DNA of 15,398 bases from CAVPEW01 sp050247895 (GTDB lineage: Bacteria > Actinomycetota > Acidimicrobiia > Acidimicrobiales > VFJN01), in assembly GCA_050247895.1 (NCBI GenBank), contig JBFWTJ010000068.1, forward strand, positions 1 to 15,398, written 5' to 3'. Positions 1 to 7,414 of the stretch are shown here, piece after piece. The notes under the pieces are model-generated. The model did not search any database, was not told where the DNA came from, and saw only the letters and a list, made by a program, of their open reading frames with translations. A program made the position numbers and the translations under genes. Positions within the stretch are counted from its first letter, which is position 1. The number at the start of each line of letters is the position of its first letter.

Positions 1-821
1 TTGGCCGGGTCGCCGCGCAGCACGGGCAGGTCGACCGGGCGGACCAGGGCGGGGTCGACCTCGAGCTCGACGTGGGTGCCCGATAGCGCGACCAGCTCCC
101 GGGCCAGCTCCTCGACGGATCGGTCGACGCCCGAGCAGACGTTGTAGACGTCGCCCGGCTCGCCCCGCTCGGCCAGCAGCCGGTAGCAGCGCACCACGTC
201 GCGCACGTCGGTGAAGTCCCGCCGCGCCGTCAGGTCGCCGACCGGGATGCGGCTCCCGCCGCCCTGGGCGGCCCGGGCGACCCGGCCGGCCAGGGCGGGG
301 GCCACGAACGCCTCGGACTGGCCCGGGCCGAGGTGGTTGAAGGGCCGCACCCGGATCGTCTCGAGGCCGTAGCCCAGGTGGGCCTGCACGGCCAGGTCCT
401 CGGCCGCGGCCTTGCTCGCCGCGTACGGGCTGGTCGGCCGCAGCGGGGAGGTCTCCCGCAGGGGCAGCTCGTCGGGGGACACCACCCCGTACAGGTCGGC
501 GCTGCCCACGACCAGGCAGCGGCGCACGCCGGCGTCCCGGCAGGCGAGCAGCACGTTGAGGGTGCCCAGGGCGTTGACCCGGAACGCCTCGACCGGGTGC
601 TTCCAGGAGCTGCCCACGTCGGCCCAGCCGGCCAGGTGGTAGACGACCTCGGGCGCCTCGGCCCGGATCCGGGCCGACAGGGCGTCGGCGTCGGTGACGT
701 CGACGGGGTCGGGCCCGCTGCGGTCGAGGCTGGTGCAGTCGTCGCCCTGCCCGGCCAGGTGCGCCACCAGGTGGCGCCCGACGAAGCCGTGGCCGCCGGT
801 CACCAGCGCGCGCACGGGCAC
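1..821 (-). CDS. NAD(P)-dependent epimerase/reductase, RMD-like (GDP-4-keto-6-deoxy-mannose reductase), 3' end off window
   Basis: This is an extended short-chain dehydrogenase. The N-terminus reads ALVTGGHGFVG, the Rossmann glycine motif for NAD(P). The catalytic Tyr-x3-Lys appears in SPYAASKAAAE. Further on are RPFNHLGPGQ and ARRDFTDVRDVV and, near the edge, VYNVCSG and RPVDLP, a pattern typical of GDP-4-dehydro-6-deoxy-D-mannose reductase (RMD) and close nucleotide-sugar dehydratases. The expected role is making an activated deoxysugar in the cytoplasm for a surface glycan. About 271-273 codons are present; only the C-terminal end is missing. The start is ambiguous: in-frame GTG codons lie at 821 and 815, the latter giving the most family-like N-terminus. 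No Shine-Dalgarno is visible. It follows a GT4 glycosyltransferase gene on the same strand after about 100 bases, which fits a shared glycan pathway. The RMD assignment over GMD or another epimerase is likely but not proven, because the substrate cannot be read from sequence. Confidence 0.85.
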   Translation of the reverse strand, partial: MPVRALVTGGHGFVGRHLVAHLAGQGDDCTSLDRSGPDPVDVTDADALSARIRAEAPEVVYHLAGWADVGSSWKHPVEAFRVNALGTLNVLLACRDAGVRRCLVVGSADLYGVVSPDELPLRETSPLRPTSPYAASKAAAEDLAVQAHLGYGLETIRVRPFNHLGPGQSEAFVAPALAGRVARAAQGGGSRIPVGDLTARRDFTDVRDVVRCYRLLAERGEPGDVYNVCSGVDRSVEELARELVALSGTHVELEVDPALVRPVDLPVLRGDPA

Positions 822-850
822 CAGGGTCGGGTCGGCGGCATCGGCGCCGG

Positions 851-856
851 AGCCTA
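851..856 (-). promoter_or_regulatory. Possible -10 hexamer (TAGGCT) for the RMD-like gene
   Basis: On the minus strand TAGGCT matches TANNNT and lies in the 100-base gap after the GT4 gene. An out-of-frame ATG begins 9 bases downstream (position 841) and the likely GTG starts are 29-35 bases downstream. No -35 box is recognisable. The call rests on similarity to better placed hexamers elsewhere in the window. Confidence 0.35.
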
Positions 857-858
857 CC

Positions 859-875
859 GGTGGCGCCGCGCCACC
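859..875 (-). terminator. Perfect 7-bp hairpin between GT4 and RMD-like genes
   Basis: GGTGGCG and CGCCACC form a 7-base-pair stem around a CCG triloop, lying between the GT4 stop codon (922) and the candidate -10 hexamer at 856-851. No U-tract follows in either direction. It could be a GC-only terminator or attenuator for the upstream unit, or an operator next to the promoter. Chance is possible at this GC content. Confidence 0.3.
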
Positions 876-921
876 CCGGTCCCCGGCGCCGGTCGGCCCG
901 TCCGCGTGACCCTCGGTGGCC

Positions 922-2121
922 TCAGGCGGACCGGCGCGCCGCGTGGGCCCGGCGCCACAGGTCGACCAGGCCGGCCGTGGTGGCGTCCCAGGTGAAGCGG
1001 CCGGCCCGCCCGGGACCGGCCGCGGCCAGCCGGTCGGCCAGCTCGGGGTCGCCCAGCACCCGCCCGAGCGCGTCGGCCAGGGCCACCTCGTCGCCCGGCG
1101 GGACGAGCAGGCCGGCGTCGCCCACCACCTCGGGCAGCCCCCCGGCCTCGCTGGCCACCACCGGCACGCCCGCCGACAGGGCTTCGGCCGCGGGCAGCCC
1201 GAAGCCCTCGTAGAGGGAGGGCACGGCGACGACCGAGGCGCCGGCCAGCAGGTCGGCCCGCTCCTGCTCGCCCACGAAGCCGGTCCGCACCACCCGCTCG
1301 GCGTGGGCCGACCGGCGGCAGGCGGATTCGAAGGCATCGAGCCCCCAGCCGTCGGGGCCGGCGACCACGAGCCGCAGGGCGCGGTCGGTGCCGGCGAGCC
1401 GGTCGAACGCCGCGACCAGGGTCGGGAAGCCCTTGCGGGGCTCGATCGTGCCCAGGGCCAGGACGTACCGGTCGCTCCCGGCGGTGGCCCGCCCCCGGGC
1501 CGGGTCGCCGCCCCGGGTCGGCGTGACCCCGTTGGGCACGGCCACGACGCGCCCGGGGGGCGCGCCGAGCAGCTCGACGACCTCGTCCCGCACGAACGAC
1601 GACACCGTGTGGACCCACGCACCCCCCTCCAGGGCCCGCTCGACCAGCCCCCGGTACTGCAGGACGTCGGGCGTGCACATCTCGGGGTGGTGCAGGAACG
1701 TGAGGTCGTGGACGGTCACGACCCGGGCCGCACGGGCCGGTGGCACCACGAAGTTGGTGCCGTGGACCACGTCGATCGGGCCGGTCCAGGCCTCGATGCG
1801 GGGCAGGTCGGTCCGGCGCCACAGGGCCCGCAGGGGTGCCGCGGCCATCGGCCGGGTCGCGGTGGCCACCCCGGCGGGGACCAGGTCGGCCAACTGCTCA
1901 CGACCCCGGAAGGTGACGGCGTAGGCGAGCGGCGCCACCTCCCCGGGACGGGCCGCGACCCCGGCCAGCACCTCGGCCACGAACCGCCCGATCCCCGTGC
2001 GCGGCCCGTAGAGCGGGGTGGCGTCGAGGGCGACCACCAGCGGACGGCCACAGAGGGCCGCCGCGGGATCCGGGTCGTCGCCCGGCGTCGTGTCGCCCCC
2101 TCCGGGCGCGGTCCCGGTCAC
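922..2121 (-). CDS. GT4-family glycosyltransferase (GT-B fold)
   Basis: This is a 399-residue retaining glycosyltransferase of family GT4, expected to transfer a sugar from a nucleotide donor to a glycan or lipid acceptor at the cytoplasmic face. The N-terminal half has the acceptor-domain start PLVVALDATPLYGPRTGIGR, followed by VTVHDLTFLHHPE. The C-terminal donor domain opens with LALGTIEPRKGF (about residues 221-232) and carries the E-x7-E element in YEGFGLPAAEA (E305 to E313), then GLPEVVGDAGLLVPP. I chose GTG at 2121 rather than 2142 because it makes a 4-base GTGA overlap with the stop of the preceding small gene, a usual sign of translational coupling; the 2142 start would add only seven basic residues. 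It sits between the 131-aa gene and the RMD-like gene on the same strand. The family assignment is firm; donor and acceptor are unknown. Confidence 0.92.
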   Translation of the reverse strand: MTGTAPGGGDTTPGDDPDPAAALCGRPLVVALDATPLYGPRTGIGRFVAEVLAGVAARPGEVAPLAYAVTFRGREQLADLVPAGVATATRPMAAAPLRALWRRTDLPRIEAWTGPIDVVHGTNFVVPPARAARVVTVHDLTFLHHPEMCTPDVLQYRGLVERALEGGAWVHTVSSFVRDEVVELLGAPPGRVVAVPNGVTPTRGGDPARGRATAGSDRYVLALGTIEPRKGFPTLVAAFDRLAGTDRALRLVVAGPDGWGLDAFESACRRSAHAERVVRTGFVGEQERADLLAGASVVAVPSLYEGFGLPAAEALSAGVPVVASEAGGLPEVVGDAGLLVPPGDEVALADALGRVLGDPELADRLAAAGPGRAGRFTWDATTAGLVDLWRRAHAARRSA

Positions 2122-2513
2122 CCAGGGCGACCGGCGTCGCACCCGTGGGCACCCGGGAGCGTCGCGCCGGTTCGGCGGTCGTGGTCGGGATCGCTCGCCT
2201 CGGCGCCGGGATCGGCGGTCGGACGGGCCGTGTCCGGATCGGTGGCGTCGGCGTCGAAACCGGCCACGTCGGTCGGGGGAGCCGTGTCCGGGTCGGGCGT
2301 GCCGGCACCTGGATCGGCCGCGTCCGCCGGGCGGGCGGTGTTCGGGTCGGGCGCGTCGGCCGTTCCCGCCCCGGGCCTCGGGGGCCGGGTGGTCCGGGCC
2401 AGCTCGCGGCGCAGCACCTGGAGCCGTTGCACGGCCAGGACGCCCAGCCCGACGCCGGTGTAGGCCACGTCCCGGGCGTGGCGGGCCATCTCGTCGGCGG
2501 TGGGGCGGGCCAT
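2118..2513 (-). CDS. Small helical protein with repetitive Asp/Pro/Thr/Ala tail, unknown function
   Basis: This is a 131-residue protein I do not recognise as a named family. Residues about 5-40 form one likely helix with a non-polar centre (YTGVGLGVLAVQRLQVLRREL), which could be a weak membrane or protein-interaction helix. From residue 41 the protein is low complexity and acidic, with a recurring DPDTARPTD-like unit near residues 56, 74 and 92 at an 18-residue period, and a degenerate DPD copy near 108. The ATG at 2513 is well supported: AGGAG lies 5 bases upstream at 2523-2519, and a TAAGGT hexamer further upstream could be its promoter. Its TGA overlaps the GTG of the GT4 gene by 4 bases, so the two are probably co-translated. 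The overlap and Shine-Dalgarno argue that it is real despite its odd composition. A helper or scaffold role for the glycan genes would be guesswork. Confidence 0.75.
   Translation of the reverse strand: MARPTADEMARHARDVAYTGVGLGVLAVQRLQVLRRELARTTRPPRPGAGTADAPDPNTARPADAADPGAGTPDPDTAPPTDVAGFDADATDPDTARPTADPGAEASDPDHDRRTGATLPGAHGCDAGRPG
2184..2348 (-). repeat. Imperfect 54-base (18-aa) tandem repeat within the small-protein gene
   Basis: In the encoded protein, DPNTARPAD (residue 56), DPDTAPPTD (74) and DPDTARPTA (92) are each 18 residues apart, followed by DPDHD at 108 after a 16-residue step. The DNA copies have diverged, so the array looks old rather than freshly expanded. Confidence 0.6.
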
Positions 2514-2518
2514 CGGTG

Positions 2519-2523
2519 CTCCT
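2519..2523 (-). promoter_or_regulatory. Shine-Dalgarno site (AGGAG) of the 131-aa gene
   Basis: AGGAG on the minus strand is separated by 5 bases (CACCG) from the ATG at 2513. It fixes the start of this otherwise low-complexity gene and contrasts with the leaderless starts of several neighbours. Confidence 0.7.
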
Positions 2524-2539
2524 GTCGGGGTCCCACCCG

Positions 2540-2545
2540 ACCTTA
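2540..2545 (-). promoter_or_regulatory. Candidate -10 hexamer (TAAGGT) for the small protein-GT4 unit
   Basis: TAAGGT on the minus strand matches TANNNT and lies 26 bases before the ATG at 2513. A transcript starting 6-8 bases below it would carry a leader of about 20 bases containing the AGGAG site. It faces away from the hexamer at 2609-2614, so the 110-base spacer 2514-2623 is a divergent promoter region. No clear -35 box is seen. Confidence 0.5.
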
Positions 2546-2608
2546 CGGGCGGAGCCGTCCCGCTGCGGTGCCCCGGGGGGAGTCCGAGGGATGGAAACGG
2601 CGCGGCAC

Positions 2609-2614
2609 TAGCCT
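2609..2614 (+). promoter_or_regulatory. Leaderless-type -10 hexamer (TAGCCT) of the GT2 gene
   Basis: TAGCCT is followed by 9 bases and then the GTG start at 2624. There is no Shine-Dalgarno between them and no room for one, so transcription probably begins at or within a base or two of the start codon. Confidence 0.6.
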
Positions 2615-2623
2615 CGAACGATC

Positions 2624-5600
2624 GTGGATCGCCCCTCACCAGGCTCCGCCGCGCCTGTGGCACCCGCCCCACCCTCCGAGCCGGCCCCACCCGCTGCACC
2701 CGCGGTCGTGGCGGTGGTGGTCGCCCACGACCCCGGCGACTGGTTCGAGGAGTGCCTGTCGTCCCTGGGTGACCAGGACTACCCCAACCTGGCCGTGCTG
2801 GTCGTCGACGCCGCCTCGGAGGCGCCCGTCGAGGAGCGGGTCCACGCCGTGCTGCCCGACGCCCACGTGCGCCGGCTCGACGCCTCGAGCGGGTACGGCG
2901 CGGCGGCCAACGAGGTCCTCGATGTGGTCGACGGGGCCGCCTTCCACCTGCACTGCCACGACGACGTGGCCCTCGACCCCGACGTGGTCCGGGTGCTCGT
3001 CGAGGAGGCCTACCGCTCGAACGCCGGCGTGGTGGGCCCCAAGCTCACCCGCTGGTACGAGCCCCGGCGGATCACCCAGATTGGCGAGAGCATCGACAAG
3101 GCCGGCTACGCCGTGCCGCTGGTCGAGCGGGGGGAGCTCGACCAGGAGCAGCACGACAGCGTGCGGGACGTGTTCACCGTCCCCGGCGGCTGCACCCTCA
3201 TCCGGGCCGACCTGTTCTCCGAGGTGGGCGGGTTCGACGAGGGCATCGAGCTGCTGGCCGACGACCTGAGCCTGTGCTGGCGGGTGCACCTGGCCGGGGC
3301 CCGCGTGATGGTGGCTCCCGACGCCCGGGTCCGCCACGTCGAGGCCCTGTCCGGCCGCCGGCCGGCCCCCGAGCGGCGTCGGATGCTCAACCGCCACCGG
3401 CTGCGGGTCGTGCTGACCTCCTACTCGCCCCTGTCGCTGCTGCGGGTGGTGCCCCAGATCGTGGTCCTCCACGTGGCCGAGGCGCTCTACTCCCTGGTCG
3501 TCGGGCGGACGAGCCGGGCCCGCGAGGTCGTCGACGCCTGGTGGTGGAACCTGCGCCGGCCCGGTGAGCTCCGGGTCGCCCGGCGCCAGGTCCGCTCCAT
3601 CCGCCACGTCCGCGACGGCGAGGTCCGTCGCCTCCAGGCCCGGGGGAGCGCCCGGGTCGGGGAGTTCCTGCGCGGCCACGTGACACCCGAGGCGCGGGCC
3701 GCGCCGGCCGCGGTCCCGGGGCCCGACACCGGGCCGAGCGCCGCGGCCCGGTGGTCCCTGGGGGTCTGGGCCGCCATCGCCGTCGTGCTGGTCGTGGGCA
3801 GCCGCCACCTGCTGACCCGGGGCGTGCCGGCCGTCGGCGAGATGGCCCCGTTCTCCGACGGACCGGCGATCCTGCTGCGCGAGTGGGCCAGCGGTTGGAG
3901 CCGGGCCGGCCTCGGTTCGGACTCGCCCGCCCCGACGGCCTACGCCCTGCTCGGCGTGGGCGGGTTCCTGGCCGCGGGGGCCATGGGGGTCCTGCGGCTC
4001 GTGCTCACCCTGGGCCTGCTGCCCCTGGGCGCCTTCACCGCCTACCGGCTGGCCGCGCCCCTCGGCTCGACGCGGGCCCAGCTCGTGACCCTGGTCGTGT
4101 ACGTCGCGAACCCGCTGCCCTACAACGCCCTGTCCCAGGGCCGCTGGTCGGCCCTGGCCGTCTACGCCGCCGCGCCGGTCCTGGTCGGCCGCCTGGCCCG
4201 GGCCGCGGGGCTGGCACCGTTCGGGTCGACCGGCGGCGTGCCCGGTCCGTCGGTCCGCCCGGGACCGCTGCACCGCGACGTCCTCGCCGTCGGGCTGGTC
4301 ACCGCCCTGGTGGGCGCGCTGCTCCCCGCGGCCCTGGTGGTGACCGTGGCCCTGGCCCTGGCCCTGGTCCTGGGGTCCCTCCTGGTCTTCTCCACGGCCG
4401 GCGACGGGCGGCTGCTGGTCGCCGGGCTGGGCGGTGCGGCGGTCGCCGCGGTCCTCCACGTCCCCTGGACCTTCGACTTCGTCGGCCCGGACGCGACCCT
4501 GGCCGGCTTCCTCGGCGTCGAGCGGACCACCGGGACCTTCGGCCTCGACGCCCTGCTGCGCTTCGACACGGGCGCGCTGGGAGCGGGGCCGCTCGGGTAC
4601 GCGCTGCTGGCCGCGGCGGCGCTCCCGCTGCTGATCGCCCGGGGTTGGCGCCACGGCTGGGCGGTGCGGGGCTGGACGGTGGCCCTGGTCTGCTGGGGCC
4701 TGGCCTGGGCCGGCGAGGAGGGCTGGCTGGGGGTCGGCACGCCGGCGCCCGACGTCCTGCTCGCCCCGGCCGCGCTGGGCCTGGCCCTGGCCGCCGGCCT
4801 GGGTGCGGCGGCGTTCGAGATCGACCTCCCCGGGTACCGCTTCGGTTGGCGCCAGCTCGCCTCGGGGATCGCGGCCATGGCCGTCGTGGTCGGCGCGGCG
4901 CCGGTGCTGGGGGGCGCCCTCGACGGCCAGTGGTCGATGCCGGCGGGCGACCACGCCCGGGCCTTGCGCTCCCTGGACGCCGCGATCGACGCCGAGCCGG
5001 CCCGGGTGCTCTGGCTGGGCGCGCCCGACGTCGTCCCGCTGCGGGGCTGGGAGCTGGACCCGGGCCTCGAGTACGCCACGACGTCGGGGGGCGCGCCGGA
5101 GGTGCAGGACCTCTGGAGCGGGTCCGACGCCGGTTCGACCGGGCTGATCGCCGAGGCCCTGGACCTGGCCCGGGCCGGGGACACGGCGCGGCTGGGCCGC
5201 CTGCTGGCACCCATGGCCGTCCGCTACGTGGTCGTGGTCGAACGGCTGGCCCCGGCCCCGTGGACCACCCAGGACGTGGCGATCCCGGAGGGCCTGGCCG
5301 CGACGCTCGAGGCCCAGCTCGACCTGCGCCACCTCGACGTGCCGGCCGGGCTCCAGGTCTACGAGAACGAGGCCTACGTGTCGGCCCTCGCCCTGGCGCC
5401 CGACGGCGCGGCGGCCGAGGCCACCTCGCTGACCGACGCCCTGGCCCTCGACGTGTCGGGCGCCGTGCCGGTGCTGCCCGACGAGACCGGCGCGTTCCGC
5501 TGGGAGGGCGACCTGCGACCCGGGTACCTGCTGGCCTCGCAGGGCGCGTCGGGCCGGTGGCGCCTCGAGGTCGCCGGGGAGGCGGCCGAGCGGGACGAGA

Positions 5601-5785
5601 CCTTCGGCTGGGCCAACGGGTTCGCGGTCGAGTCGCCCGGGCCCGCCGTCCTGTCGTACCGCACGCCGGTGCTGCGCTACGTCCTGCTCGGCATCCAGGT
5701 GCTGCTGTGGCTGGCGGTCGGCCGGCACCTGCTCAAGGGCCGCTTCGGCCCGCCGCCCGCGGGCCACCGGGGAGCCGGCCGGTGA
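2624..5785 (+). CDS. Large bifunctional-looking glycosyltransferase: GT2 domain fused to multi-pass membrane GT-C-like region
   Basis: This is a 1053-residue membrane glycosyltransferase. A Pro/Ala-rich leader (1-27) precedes a GT2 (GT-A) domain at about 28-240: VVAVVVAHDPGDW, the DxD-type HCHDD (111-114), PGGCTLIR (187-194), GGFDE and the acceptor-site LLADDLSLCWR (210-220). After a basic linker, hydrophobic segments run from about 377 to roughly 800, including a loop of the type seen in polytopic GT-C enzymes (FSDGPAILLREW). A soluble, probably extracytoplasmic, part follows, and a last membrane helix lies at about 1020-1040. The layout fits polymer assembly or decoration at the cell surface. 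GTG 2624 is chosen because TAGCCT ends 9 bases upstream. The stop overlaps the next start as GTGA. The GT2 call is firm. The GT-C resemblance (AftD/DUF3367-like) is from general pattern only; the membrane part could instead be a transport or scaffold module. Confidence 0.88.
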   Translation: MDRPSPGSAAPVAPAPPSEPAPPAAPAVVAVVVAHDPGDWFEECLSSLGDQDYPNLAVLVVDAASEAPVEERVHAVLPDAHVRRLDASSGYGAAANEVLDVVDGAAFHLHCHDDVALDPDVVRVLVEEAYRSNAGVVGPKLTRWYEPRRITQIGESIDKAGYAVPLVERGELDQEQHDSVRDVFTVPGGCTLIRADLFSEVGGFDEGIELLADDLSLCWRVHLAGARVMVAPDARVRHVEALSGRRPAPERRRMLNRHRLRVVLTSYSPLSLLRVVPQIVVLHVAEALYSLVVGRTSRAREVVDAWWWNLRRPGELRVARRQVRSIRHVRDGEVRRLQARGSARVGEFLRGHVTPEARAAPAAVPGPDTGPSAAARWSLGVWAAIAVVLVVGSRHLLTRGVPAVGEMAPFSDGPAILLREWASGWSRAGLGSDSPAPTAYALLGVGGFLAAGAMGVLRLVLTLGLLPLGAFTAYRLAAPLGSTRAQLVTLVVYVANPLPYNALSQGRWSALAVYAAAPVLVGRLARAAGLAPFGSTGGVPGPSVRPGPLHRDVLAVGLVTALVGALLPAALVVTVALALALVLGSLLVFSTAGDGRLLVAGLGGAAVAAVLHVPWTFDFVGPDATLAGFLGVERTTGTFGLDALLRFDTGALGAGPLGYALLAAAALPLLIARGWRHGWAVRGWTVALVCWGLAWAGEEGWLGVGTPAPDVLLAPAALGLALAAGLGAAAFEIDLPGYRFGWRQLASGIAAMAVVVGAAPVLGGALDGQWSMPAGDHARALRSLDAAIDAEPARVLWLGAPDVVPLRGWELDPGLEYATTSGGAPEVQDLWSGSDAGSTGLIAEALDLARAGDTARLGRLLAPMAVRYVVVVERLAPAPWTTQDVAIPEGLAATLEAQLDLRHLDVPAGLQVYENEAYVSALALAPDGAAAEATSLTDALALDVSGAVPVLPDETGAFRWEGDLRPGYLLASQGASGRWRLEVAGEAAERDETFGWANGFAVESPGPAVLSYRTPVLRYVLLGIQVLLWLAVGRHLLKGRFGPPPAGHRGAGR

Positions 5786-7335
5786 GCTCGGCCCGCCTCC
5801 CCGCGCTGGTGGTCATCGCCGGATCGCTCGCCGCCGGCCTGCTCGTGCAGGCCAACCGCGGCGAACCCGTCGTCACCGACGACTCCGGCCCGGGCATCCT
5901 CGTGCCCGCCGCGCCGGGGGAAGGGTCGCTGTCGTCGACCTGGTACTGCGCCGGCGGCACGGGCACCGAGGGCGGCATCGCCGACCACGTGGTCCTGATG
6001 GCCAACCCGGGCACCGAGGCGGTGACGGCGACGCTCACGGTGCTCGGCGGCGACGTGGCCCCGCCGCTGCCCGACGCCGCGTCGACCACGACGACCTCGA
6101 CCCCGCCGAGCTCGACCACGACCCCGGCGGCACCGCGGCCGGTGCGCGAGCCGGTGGTGTCCCAGGTCGAGGTCCCCGGCGGGGAGCGCGTCGACGTGCG
6201 GCTCGGCACGCTCCTCGACGCGCCGCTGGTCTCGGCGGTGGTCGAGGTCGACGGGGGCGAGGTCGTGGTCGAGCACCGGCTGGCCGGCGAGCTCGGCTCG
6301 TCCTCCGCGCCCTGCGCGACCACGGCGGCGACCGACTGGTCGTTCCCGTGGGGCACCACGGCGCGGGGCAACCGCGAGCTGCTGGTCTTCATGAACCCGT
6401 TCCCCGAGACCGCCACGATCGACATCTCCTTCGCCACCGACGAGGGCGTGCGGGAGACGCGCCGGTTCGAGGGCTTCCCGGTGCCGGCCCGCAGCGTGGT
6501 CGGCGCCTACGTCGACGAGGACGTGCAGCGCCGGCTCCAGCTCTCGGCCCACGTGACCACCCGGGCCGGCCGGGTCGTGGTCGACCGGATCCAGACCTTC
6601 GACGGGACCGACGGGCGCCGGGGGCTGACCGTCGGGCTCGGCGCGCCGACCCCGGCGCTGGTCTGGGCCTTCCCCGACGGGATCGCCGGGGAAGGCGCCG
6701 GCGAGCAGGTCGTGGTGTTCAACCCGACCGCGGAGGTGGCCGAGGCGCAGGTCGAGGTCCTGCCCGCCGACGTGGACGAGGCCGGGATCCCCGAGCCGTT
6801 CGCGGTGTCGGTCGCCCCGGGCCGCTACGCCCTGGTCTCCCTGCACGAGGACGAGCGCGTCACCCCCGGGACGGCCCACGCCGTGGTCGTCCGCTCGCTC
6901 AACGGGGTGCCGGTGGTGGCCGAGCAGGTCCGCTGGTCGGACGGCAGCGACGGGAGCGTGCGCGGGGTCGGCGCGACCCTCGGCGCGCCCCTGATGGGTC
7001 GGCGCTGGCTCCTCGCCGCCGGGAGCACCTCGGCCGAGGTCGACGAGGTGCTGACCGTGGTGAACCTCACCGACCAGGACGCCGAGGTCGACGTGGGTGC
7101 CTTCGGCGACGGCCGGGTCGGGCCGATCGACGGGCTGAGGACGCTCGAGGTGCCCTCGCAGGGACGGGTCCAGGTCCGCCTGCGCGACCTCGTCCAGCGC
7201 CAGCCCCTGCCCCTGGTGGTCGAGTCGGACGTGCCGGTGGTGGTCGAGCGGAGCCTCTACACGTCGGACGCGGTGGGGATGAGCCACTCGATCGCGGTGC
7301 CGGTCGGCCCCACCGTCGTCCCCGACGAGAGCTGA
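5782..7335 (+). CDS. DUF5719-family exported/anchored protein with four similar modules
   Basis: This 517-residue protein has an N-terminal hydrophobic helix (about residues 6-23) that should anchor it in the membrane or serve as a signal, with the rest outside. A Ser/Thr/Pro linker lies at 100-119. The remainder reads as four modules starting near W54, W186, W295 and W409. Each has an xVxxNP-type strand (MANP, FMNP, VFNP, VVNL), a VPxxxxV strand, and a closing VVVExR-type strand (VVVEHR, VVVDRI, VVAEQV, VVVERS). Two cysteines, C56 and C178, could pair. The family is DUF5719, known from actinobacteria, with no established function. The GTG at 5782 overlaps the GT2 stop by GTGA, so it is very probably co-translated with that enzyme and may act on the same surface glycan. 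The DUF5719 name is recalled from family pattern, not searched. Confidence 0.82.
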   Translation: MSSARLPALVVIAGSLAAGLLVQANRGEPVVTDDSGPGILVPAAPGEGSLSSTWYCAGGTGTEGGIADHVVLMANPGTEAVTATLTVLGGDVAPPLPDAASTTTTSTPPSSTTTPAAPRPVREPVVSQVEVPGGERVDVRLGTLLDAPLVSAVVEVDGGEVVVEHRLAGELGSSSAPCATTAATDWSFPWGTTARGNRELLVFMNPFPETATIDISFATDEGVRETRRFEGFPVPARSVVGAYVDEDVQRRLQLSAHVTTRAGRVVVDRIQTFDGTDGRRGLTVGLGAPTPALVWAFPDGIAGEGAGEQVVVFNPTAEVAEAQVEVLPADVDEAGIPEPFAVSVAPGRYALVSLHEDERVTPGTAHAVVVRSLNGVPVVAEQVRWSDGSDGSVRGVGATLGAPLMGRRWLLAAGSTSAEVDEVLTVVNLTDQDAEVDVGAFGDGRVGPIDGLRTLEVPSQGRVQVRLRDLVQRQPLPLVVESDVPVVVERSLYTSDAVGMSHSIAVPVGPTVVPDES

Positions 7336-7360
7336 GCCACCCCGGATCCGACGTCGTCGG

Positions 7361-7390
7361 CCGGCCGGTGGAGGCCGGCAGGGCCTGCCG
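7361..7390. terminator. Possible bidirectional terminator in 79-base convergent spacer
   Basis: Between the DUF5719 stop (7335) and the MgtC stop (7415) two mutually exclusive hairpins are possible: CCGGCC/GGCCGG with a 6-base loop (7361-7378), and CGGCAG/CTGCCG with a GGC loop (7376-7390). Neither has a U-tract. The convergent position supports a terminator; the short GC-only stems are weak evidence. Confidence 0.35.
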
Positions 7391-7414
7391 CCCCGCGCTT
7401 GCGCGCCCCGGCGT

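Noticed and set aside
842..891. Two CGGCGCCG palindromes (842-849 and 884-891) about four helical turns apart upstream of the RMD-like gene, as an operator pair
   Set aside because: Eight-base GC palindromes are expected often at this base composition; nothing else supports an operator.
2121..2142. GTG at 2142 as the GT4 start
   Set aside because: It would overlap the preceding gene by 25 bases and adds only MRRRSPW. The GTGA junction at 2121 is the more usual arrangement.
2636..5767. A 1043-codon open frame on the minus strand opposite the GT2 gene, and other very long antisense frames
   Set aside because: Its translation is rich in Gly, Arg, Gln, His and Pro with no motif or hydrophobic segment. 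It mirrors the strong G/C third-position bias of the plus-strand gene, which removes stop codons opposite it.
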